A DNA stretch of 64,000 nt from Neoscytalidium dimidiatum (taxonomy: Eukaryota > Ascomycota > Dothideomycetes > Botryosphaeriales > Botryosphaeriaceae). Every line of letters starts with the position of its first letter. Positions within the stretch are counted from its first letter, which is position 1. Location of the stretch: contig CM074702.1 in assembly GCA_037367355.1 (NCBI GenBank), positions 62,001-126,000 on the forward strand, read 5' to 3'. The position numbers and the translations under genes are program-made. Below, in pieces: positions 57,048 to 64,000 of the stretch. Below the pieces are notes generated by a model. That model had not been told where the DNA came from and ran no database searches. It was given only the letters and a program-made list of their open reading frames with translations.

Positions 57048-58297
57048 TGTTGGGGCTTCTTACTGGCGGAAGGATTTGGAGCCGTTAAGATTCCGTGCAC
57101 TGCTCGATGGTCTGGAAAAAATTGATGGGTGCTTCTTCTTTATATTATATCGATTAAAAAATTGTCTATTTCTTGAAAAGGGAGCTGTATCCAGGATAGC
57201 ATACAAGACTGAGGCCAATGATTCATCATTAGTGAGAACAACGAACAGTCATAGGGCATAGTACCTTTCGGCGTGTGCATTCCGCTCCCGAATTTCGAGC
57301 CGTGTGGGGCCCATTATATTTCTCTCAAAGTCAGCTCACCCAACTCTACATAAACTTGGACTTGAGACTTTCGTTCTTTTATTCTAGATGATCCTAAAAG
57401 CTGTTCGTCTTATAACATAATCCACGGTACATCGTAGCTTATGCCTTGATATTATCAGTCATGAACATCGTTTAAACTAAGGCTCACGCGACTCCTCCGG
57501 GCTCCTTTCTACTTGTATTGGAAGATATACGATAGAAATTAAGCATATGTCGACATCGTTGGCATATACTTTGGATTTTATCACTGGAAATCCCTCTTTA
57601 TATGCTATCAATGCGATTTGGATATTGAGCAATGCGGGGGTGCTCATGCGCGTTTTAAAGCAGAATTCAGGCAACAATCGATGCATGGATACTGACTGAC
57701 TCATTTATATCACTCGCCCCAGCTTACGCAACAACTGGAAATTGCATCCGGCCATAGCCAGGCCCATGCCCATGCTCGATCTTCTGTCGTGGTTTGCGAT
57801 ATTCCATTAAAGCCTGCCGAGGTGCGTGTTCTTTAATATATAAAATTTTGCTCTGTGATAATATTCAGCCACAAGCGGCCGTGAATAGCCGGCAGAGATA
57901 GCTTAATTGTAGCTCGTATAAGTTTCCATCTCTCAACCCAGTTGGTAGGTTTATTTGCGCCATCCCAAGTCCAACTGACCAGACTGTGATCTGAACACCC
58001 CCGCGTCTTTCTTCGGCCGAGATTATCCATTTCGGGCAGCATTTGAGAGGTTTTATCTGATTCGGTCTCCGACCTCCGAGATCGGCTTCCGAAGCTATCC
58101 GATCTCCGCGATATGCCTCCGGAATACGGGATAATTGAGCATCCCGACGCCCTTAGTCCCGTGCCAACTTCCCATAATACATAGAAAATGGACTTCTCTA
58201 ATCCCAATGCAGTTGTCAGAAGCTCTTGCACAGTACAATCTGCGAACTTTCCCGACGAAACTCCTCGCCCAACCAACCCCATTAACCCACCCCAGCC
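57048..58297. other. AT-rich divergent intergenic region
   Basis: Separates the asparaginase (minus) from the AIF2-like gene (plus). No gene is supported. A minus-strand open frame (58282-57833) has no motif. Confidence 0.45.
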
Positions 58298-59718
58298 ATG
58301 ACACAGTTCCTAGCCAAAACCGCCCTCATCCTCGGCCTCCTCAAGTACTCCCTCGCCCTGCTCTTCGATAACCTCCACCGCCGCCTCTCCTCCTCGCTCC
58401 GCCTTCTCCTCTCCAAGCCTCCCCCCGCGGACCCATCCTCCCCCTCCGCTCCAGACCCCCGCAAAACCGTGCTCGTCATCGGCGCCTCCTTCGCCGGCTA
58501 CCACGCCGCCCGCCTCCTCGCGACGACCCTCCCGCCCGCGACCCACCGCGTCTGCGTCGTCGAGCCGCGCTCGCACTTCCACTTCACCTGGATCCTGCCG
58601 CGCCTCGCCGTCGTGCCGGGCCACGAGCACAAGGCCTTCATCCCGTACGGGCCGTACCTGGCGGGCGCGCCGGCCGGCGCGGTCGCGTGGGTGCGCGACG
58701 CGGTGGCGCGGGTCGAGCGGGGCGGCCGGGCGGTGCTGCGGAGCGGCCGGGCGGTCGAGTTCGAGTTCTGCGTCGTGGCAACGGGGGCGCCGGCGGGGGG
58801 CCCGCCGGGGGCGGTGGGCGCGGAGCGGAAGGACGAGGGGATGGCGGTGCTGAGGGGCGTGCGCGAGGGGATCGAGGCTGCGGGCTGCGTCGTCGTCGTC
58901 GGGGGCGGGGCCGTCGGCGTCGAGGTCGCGGCGGATGCGAAGGCGCGGTGGCCCGGGAAGAGGGTCGTGCTGGTGCATTCGAGGGAGGTGCTGTTGGCGC
59001 GGTTTGGGCCCGAGCTGAGGGCGTGCGTTATGCGGGCGATGGAGGAGCTGGGTGTTGAGGTCGTGCTCGGGGAGAAGGTTCGGGAGGAGAGGAAGGAGGA
59101 CGGCGTCGTTACGTTGACGTCGGGGAGGGAGCTGCCGTGCGATTACTTGGTGGGTACGAGGAGTCTGGACGGGTTGTGAAAGTTCTGCTCACATTTGGGT
59201 CCAGATTGACTGTACGGGTCAGAAACCGGCATCCGGTGTCCTGGCAGAGCTATCGCCGTCGTCTATTGCGCCTTCTGGACACATCAGAGTCCGGCCGACG
59301 ATGCAAATTTTGGATCAGTCTCTGCCGAACATTTATGTGGTGGGCGATGTGGCAGAGACTGAGGCCCCAAGGACCAACGCGCGATCAGCAATGAAGCAGG
59401 CTACAGTTGCGGCTGACAATATCTTACTGGCCGTCCGTGGGAAAGAACCAAAGCATCAATATAAATATGAATGGCAGGATGGCAGTATTCTTTTAACTCT
59501 CGGATTGGTATGTTTAACACCGCTTTGTCGAACTTTTTTCTGACTGTGTACAGAATAAGCAGGCCGTGAACATCTCAGACGGCAGGACGGAGCTGGTCTT
59601 CCAGTCGAAAGGGAAAGGCATCGACTTAAATGCTGCCGCTGCATGGAAACACCTGGGCGTGAAACCGTTCGTAGATGAGGATAGGATTGGAAATGGTGAG
59701 GGCGACCAGAAGCTGTAG
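58298..59718 (+). CDS. AIF2/FSP1-like FAD-dependent NAD(P)H oxidoreductase
   Basis: Three exons (58298-59149, 59205-59507, 59554-59718) give 439 residues. An N-terminal hydrophobic helix (AKTALILGLLKYSLALLF) may anchor it to a membrane. The first dinucleotide motif is VLVIGASFAGYHAARLL, then FHFTWILPRLAVVPGHEHKAF, a signature of AIF-like proteins. The second is VVVVGGGAVGVEVAADAK. The C-terminal FAD motif is NIYVVGDVAETEAPRTN. Related proteins move electrons from NAD(P)H to quinones, as in mammalian FSP1/AMID, and have been linked to lipid-radical defence and cell death. That function is inferred by family only. The first exon is extremely GC-rich (many GGG/CCG codons), while the last two have ordinary composition. 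Confidence 0.85.
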
Positions 59719-60009
59719 AAGTGTATGAAAACCTTCCCCAAATTCTGGCAAATTGAGTTTGGCAGTCTGTAGCAGCTGCTTTTGGATCGGGTCTGTTGGA
59801 GCTGCAGAACTTCAGCGAAGATCGTGACGGCACGTCAAGAGATGAAATTTGCAGATATTCACAATGCGTAAAAGCAAGTGAACTAGATTGACATTCGGTG
59901 GTGCACAAGAGATGCCCTGAAGGAAGAAAATGCCAGTGAAGCCCAAACGCCAAGACCGTTGCGCCTACACGAAAGTAGAATACCATGTAAGGTGCAAAAC
60001 TAATTTGCA
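59719..60009. other. Short convergent gap between two FAD oxidoreductase genes
   Basis: Only about 290 bases separate the two stop codons, so the 3' UTRs may overlap. No other feature was seen. Confidence 0.5.
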
Positions 60010-61623
60010 CTAAAGCCTCGCAAGCTCGGAGCCGAAAAGCCAATTGACTCCCCATGTGAGGAAAATCATCGACTTCGCCCTCAAGCTCCTCGTCCAAGTC
60101 AGGCTGCCTTGTCTCCAGGAGAGCCAAGCCAGCTTGCCGGTCCATTCGCCGTCTTGGATGATACCATCATGGCCGCCAATGTATGTGACAAGCCCCTTGG
60201 GCCGGAACTTGTACGGCGTCTCCGAATCGCTGTTCAGAACACTCGCGAGATATCGCGCCTTCTGGACCGCCACTTCCGCGGTTGTCGGGAGTGGTGCGCC
60301 CTCGATATCGCAGGCGTCCCCCAGGCCGTAGACGCCCTCCCAGACATCACCTCCATCGCCACCATCTTTGTTTGGCTTGTAAACGCGGAGGCGATTGTCG
60401 GTGAGCAGGCGCACGAGACCCTTTGTGCATTTCTTGGCCTGGAGGCGGTCGATCAGAGGCACGTTCTTATTCCCAGTGGCCCAGATCAGAAGGCCGCAGG
60501 GCAGACAGCCGTCCTCCTTCGTGTACAGCTCATTCTGCTCCACCCGCTCGATGTGGGAGTTCGTCCGGACCTCGATGTTCCGCTCCACCAGCCGCTCGCG
60601 TGCGTACTCATACAACTTCTGGTCGTAGGCGCTGAGAATGTACGGTGCAACGTCGTGGATGGCAATGCTGAGCTTGTCCGCGACGCCAGGATACAGCTTC
60701 TGGAGGTCCGTATGGGCGAGGTCCCACATCTCGGCGCAGATCTCGACGCCGGTCGGGCCGCCGCCGACGATGATGACGCGCAGCTTGTCGCGCTGCTGCT
60801 GTTCCGTCAGGCCCGGCATGGACGCCTTTTCGAGCTGTTCGAAAAGCCGGCGGCGGAGCTGGCGCGCGTCGTCGACGGTCCGCACGAACTGGGCGTACCT
60901 CTCGACCCCCGGCGTGTTGAACATGTTCGGCTTGCAGCCGGGAGCTATGACCAGCCTGTCGAACGTCTCCTCGAACTCGTCGTCCTGCTTGCACCAGTCG
61001 AACGCGGTCTTGCACCGCAGCACCCGGTTGTCGAAGTCGATGTCCTCCACAGTGGCCTTGACATAGCGTATCCCCTTCTTCTTTCCGCGTATGGGCTCTT
61101 CGGCAAGGTAGAAGGCGAACTTGGCGGTGGCAGCGCTGGCCAGGAGCGGGGTATAGACGAGCGAGGGTTGCGGGGAGATGATTGTGATTACGAACTTGGA
61201 TTCGTCGAGCGAGGTGGCGAGGGTGAAACCAGCCCAGCCGGTTCCAATGATAGTGATGCGCTGCTTGCCATTGGCATTGGCATTGGCAGCGTCCATGTCG
61301 TCGTCGTTGTCGATGTAATCGTTCAGGTTGACCGGCGAGCTCCCGCCTGAATCGAAGTAGCGTGGCATGTCGGCTTCCCTGGGAGCGTGAGCCGGAGAGG
61401 CCTTTTGTATCATGGCAGCGAGCGGACGGGACGGCCGGAGAGCGAGTGGGAAAATGGGGAAGAAGGCCAAGCTGCGGGTCGCGAAGGAGTAAGATCGTGG
61501 GGAACCTGGACGCGCATCACAAGCTTGTATCCCCGCAATCTGGAATGCTGCGACGCGCCTCAACCCCCCGATTGGCTGACCCGAACTGTTTCCGGAACCT
61601 GTTGAACTCAATTCGCAGACCAT
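60010..61623 (-). CDS. Alternative NADH dehydrogenase-like flavoprotein
   Basis: A single exon codes 537 residues from the first ATG (61623). The N-terminal ~70 residues are rich in Arg, Ser and Pro (SFATRSLAFFPIFPLALRPSRPL) and could be a mitochondrial targeting sequence. An internal ATG at 61413 (MIQKASPAHA) would drop them. Core motifs are ITIIGTGWAGFTLATSL, SPQPSLVYTPLLASAATAK, the second dinucleotide site VIIVGGGPTGVEICAEM, NSHIERVEQNELY, LLIWATGNKNVPL and the C-terminal GVYGLGDACDIEGAPLP with VAVQKARYLA. The last segment LTWGVNWLFGSELARL matches the end of NDE/NDI-type type II NADH:ubiquinone oxidoreductases, which pass electrons from NADH to ubiquinone without pumping protons. Whether it is external or internal mitochondrial is not resolvable here. 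Confidence 0.88.
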   Translation of the reverse strand: MVCELSSTGSGNSSGQPIGGLRRVAAFQIAGIQACDARPGSPRSYSFATRSLAFFPIFPLALRPSRPLAAMIQKASPAHAPREADMPRYFDSGGSSPVNLNDYIDNDDDMDAANANANGKQRITIIGTGWAGFTLATSLDESKFVITIISPQPSLVYTPLLASAATAKFAFYLAEEPIRGKKKGIRYVKATVEDIDFDNRVLRCKTAFDWCKQDDEFEETFDRLVIAPGCKPNMFNTPGVERYAQFVRTVDDARQLRRRLFEQLEKASMPGLTEQQQRDKLRVIIVGGGPTGVEICAEMWDLAHTDLQKLYPGVADKLSIAIHDVAPYILSAYDQKLYEYARERLVERNIEVRTNSHIERVEQNELYTKEDGCLPCGLLIWATGNKNVPLIDRLQAKKCTKGLVRLLTDNRLRVYKPNKDGGDGGDVWEGVYGLGDACDIEGAPLPTTAEVAVQKARYLASVLNSDSETPYKFRPKGLVTYIGGHDGIIQDGEWTGKLAWLSWRQGSLTWTRSLRAKSMIFLTWGVNWLFGSELARL

Positions 61624-63869
61624 AGCCCCGATTGGTGCACCAACAGCCCGAGCGGTGGGGTAAAGCTGACTCTCGACTCCTCGTCGACAACTTTACGGAT
61701 GGACAGTCGGAAAGTATCTCCTCCACGGCAATGTGCAATCACCAAACAACCTGGTGAAATTAAAAAAAAAAAAATAGACAGTCCCTTTTTATCATCCGAA
61801 AATACTGAATCTCCCTAAGATGAGACACGTCTCCGGATAAGTTTGCTTACGCATGGCTGCGGACAGTATGCATCCAACATATCGTCAGCCGGGCTTTCGG
61901 ACATTATTGGAAGCAAACTCGGTTATGTGAGGGCCTTGAGTCATGGTGGAAATGCCACTAAACCAAGGTTTGCGCATCGGTATAGCAACATGATCGGTTC
62001 GTGACTCGATTCGTCTCATTCAGCATGCTCGATGTTCAACCAAGATGATTCCCAATGATTGGCATTCAGCGTGTCATGGAAATAAATCCGAACTGAAATA
62101 GGTAGCTCATGATATTTTTTTGGAGTGCCAGATCTACATTTTTGACCAGAGCCTGAGGCACGAATTAAGGGAAATTCGTACGGATCAACACGATGGACCA
62201 TCGCTGTCAACCACAAAATCCAGTAGACTGAGAGGAGACCGAATTGTCTCGGAAGGCCCTTGTATATAGACACAAGTCTGCAGACTGATTATCAAAAGCG
62301 ATTGCTCCGACGACGACATATCCGAGGCTTTACATGCCTCTCCATATCGATATGGCGAGGGCGAGATCGTCCCATCTCTGTCTAGTTTGAAACCAGAAGC
62401 CGTACAAGCTGATTTACATCATATTGAACCCATCTTCCTCGGTAAATACTCACTGCCCTCGACCAATATTCTGGATTGTTTGCAATCAAAAGTGGAGACA
62501 TTGGCTGGGCAAGCTTCCGATGTAAAACTGCGTCGAAAGTACCAATGACGGGTAGTCGCGGAATTGCCACGCCAGTATACCGAGGCTTTGATGTCTATCA
62601 GGGATTAAACTGTTCGAATAATAATCTGGAATACATTAAGGAACAGAGCCATACGTAGGTTTTATCCAGTGAAACATTGGGGCAGAGGTGCAGCGCAAAC
62701 AGGATCGAATGGACGGAGCTTTCCAAACAGGGTTCCATGAGGCATTATCGAAGTACCGCGATGCAGCCTCTCGACTTCCAGTTTTTTCTTTTTTTTTTTT
62801 TTTGCGCGTTTTGTCAAAAGATACCCCTAGTGCTGGCAGACTAATAATCGCATTGTCACGTCTGCTGCTTTTGACGTGTGTCTAACCCCGTCGCGCAACA
62901 GACCACGTTGGAGCCATGGCCTCAGGACTAAGTCTCAACCGTGCACACCATCAACGCTTCCTCGGTAGCTCTAAGCCTGGGCTAATTCAGTTCGGCGTCG
63001 AGAAAAGGCTTGGTCCAACCGCTCGCGCGAACGGTGCGTTACAAGCAGCGAAACGTCTGACCAGCACGGCCATCTTAGTGCTCCGCGTCCATGAAGCCCC
63101 GCTGCGCCATGCCGCACGCTCAATACCCCTCTCCCATCCAAGCATACCCAAGACATTGCGATAGTTGCTCAACCATACTCCTACCCTCCACGTTAATGGT
63201 TAGTCACTGCTCGACCGGAGAAATTACCGCATCGTAGATTGGAGGATCTCGCGCGGTCATGGTTCCGCATCTTCACGATTGCGCCCCATGGCCGAGAATG
63301 CAACCTCGAAAGCCCCAAAGAGCCATACTACATCCTATATGTCCCGAGGCATTAATATTCGGACACTAGTTCCTTCGTGCACACCACGCACCAAGCCTCC
63401 CGTACCGTAGATTAACATTATGGCTGGTTTGGACACACGAGCCACGGCGTCATAGCGAAGCCTTGGGTCGACCGTTTGCTACAGCGGCGCGTATGAGGCT
63501 ACCAAACACAGCGCATTCCAGATCGTTTCGTAAACAAGTTTGGTTTATCGTCTATGACACTGCCCGAGGTTTTACGGTATTGGGTTTGGACCACGTTTCT
63601 ATTCCCTTGCGCGACGTCTCAGCTGCAGTATCTCAGCGCGTTGACAGCGCGGGACACCACTTCAAACAAGATCACAGCCGCGAGTACATAAAGGCACGAT
63701 GCCTCCACAAAGCATCAGCCTCTCTCAGTACCCTCCTCGTCATTCTTTCTGAGGATTCAAGCCACCAAAAGCTTATCCACCTTCCATTCGTTCTGTCATT
63801 CGTTCTTGACCACCATCTTCACGACAACATCCACACGACCACATTCTGCAATTCCACAATACCACAGCC
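61624..63869. other. Intergenic stretch, no supported gene
   Basis: Contains an A-run at about 61760-61773 and a T-run near 62787-62803. No protein motif was found. The last 200 bases include ACATAAAGG near 63684 and pyrimidine-rich leader sequence for the next gene. Confidence 0.45.
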
Positions 63870-64000
63870 ATGGTTGCTCTCAACTACTCTATCATCTTGG
63901 CCCTCGCTGCTGCAGCGACCGCCATCCCGCTCGACTCTCCTCAGCTGGAAGCTCGCCAAGGATTCTCCATCCCGGGCATGGGAGGCTCCACAGCCAACGA
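63870..64000 (+). CDS. Secreted protein, N-terminal fragment cut by the window end
   Basis: The start ACAGCCATGG is a strong Kozak context. The first ~18 residues (MVALNYSIILALAAAATA) form a signal peptide, followed by IPLDSPQLEARQGFSIPG. The LEARQ segment resembles a propeptide end as in many fungal small secreted proteins. Only 43 residues are visible, so no family can be given. The TATA-like ACATAAAGG about 180 bases upstream and a CT/AC-rich leader support the start. Confidence 0.7.
   Translation, partial: MVALNYSIILALAAAATAIPLDSPQLEARQGFSIPGMGGSTAN

Noticed and set aside
60109..61350. 413-codon plus-strand frame over the NADH dehydrogenase-like gene
   Set aside because: It lies antisense to a gene with complete FAD/NAD motifs and has no motif of its own.
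1..64000. CRISPR arrays, bacterial operons, insertion sequences or prophage
   Set aside because: None was seen. Introns, tRNA structure and gene families are all fungal nuclear.

Overview
This window looks like nuclear chromosomal DNA from a filamentous ascomycete (Pezizomycotina). Genes are widely spaced and lie on both strands. Most are split by short introns (about 40-105 bases) with GTRNGT-type donors, CTAAC/CTRAC-like branch sites and YAG acceptors. Coding exons are GC-rich, while several intergenic stretches are AT-rich. The proteins are typical fungal families: an expansin-like protein with a Ser/Thr-rich stalk, a Pth11/SAT4-type rhodopsin-domain protein, a CsbD/Hmp1-like stress protein, a GH105 hydrolase, a tannase and a sulfiredoxin. 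I cannot fix the genus.

Layout. 0-3 kb: a possible gene tail and GC-rich non-coding DNA. 3-11 kb: a secreted expansin-like protein, a zinc alcohol dehydrogenase, and a long protein of unknown function built from three ~178-residue repeats. 11-18 kb: an orphan secreted protein (minus), sulfiredoxin, a GPI-anchor-type surface protein, and a CocE/NonD hydrolase (minus). 20-28.5 kb: dihydroorotate dehydrogenase, then an SDR, a DJ-1/Hsp31-type protein and a CsbD-like protein (all minus). 31-36 kb: NAD kinase with an internal 62-base duplication, and two basic proteins with cysteine-rich N-termini. 37-40.6 kb: a GH105 unsaturated rhamnogalacturonyl hydrolase and a CE16-type SGNH acetylesterase, both minus. 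42-47 kb: a rhodopsin-domain membrane protein, an intron-containing tRNA-Leu with a degenerate ~200-base tandem repeat that starts in its 3' end, and a flavin amine oxidase (minus). 48.8-50.2 kb: a clearly dead GMC oxidoreductase. 51-57 kb: an MDR oxidoreductase, a tannase/feruloyl esterase and a frameshifted asparaginase (all minus). 58-61.6 kb: two tail-to-tail FAD/NAD(P)H oxidoreductases. The window ends inside the start of another secreted protein.

Functional themes. Four secreted products suit plant cell-wall work (expansin-like, GH105, CE16 esterase, tannase/feruloyl esterase), but they are scattered rather than clustered. Housekeeping metabolism is represented by pyrimidine synthesis (DHODH) and NADP supply (NAD kinase). 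Sulfiredoxin and the DJ-1 protein belong to oxidative and carbonyl stress defence. No secondary-metabolite core enzyme, transposase, CRISPR array or plasmid function was seen.

The most novel item is the three-repeat protein at 8.8-11.05 kb. The most checkable oddities are the NAD kinase duplication, the tRNA-anchored tandem repeat and several broken or unusually spliced genes. Exon coordinates were worked out by hand from splice signals and frame continuity and have not been tested against transcripts.
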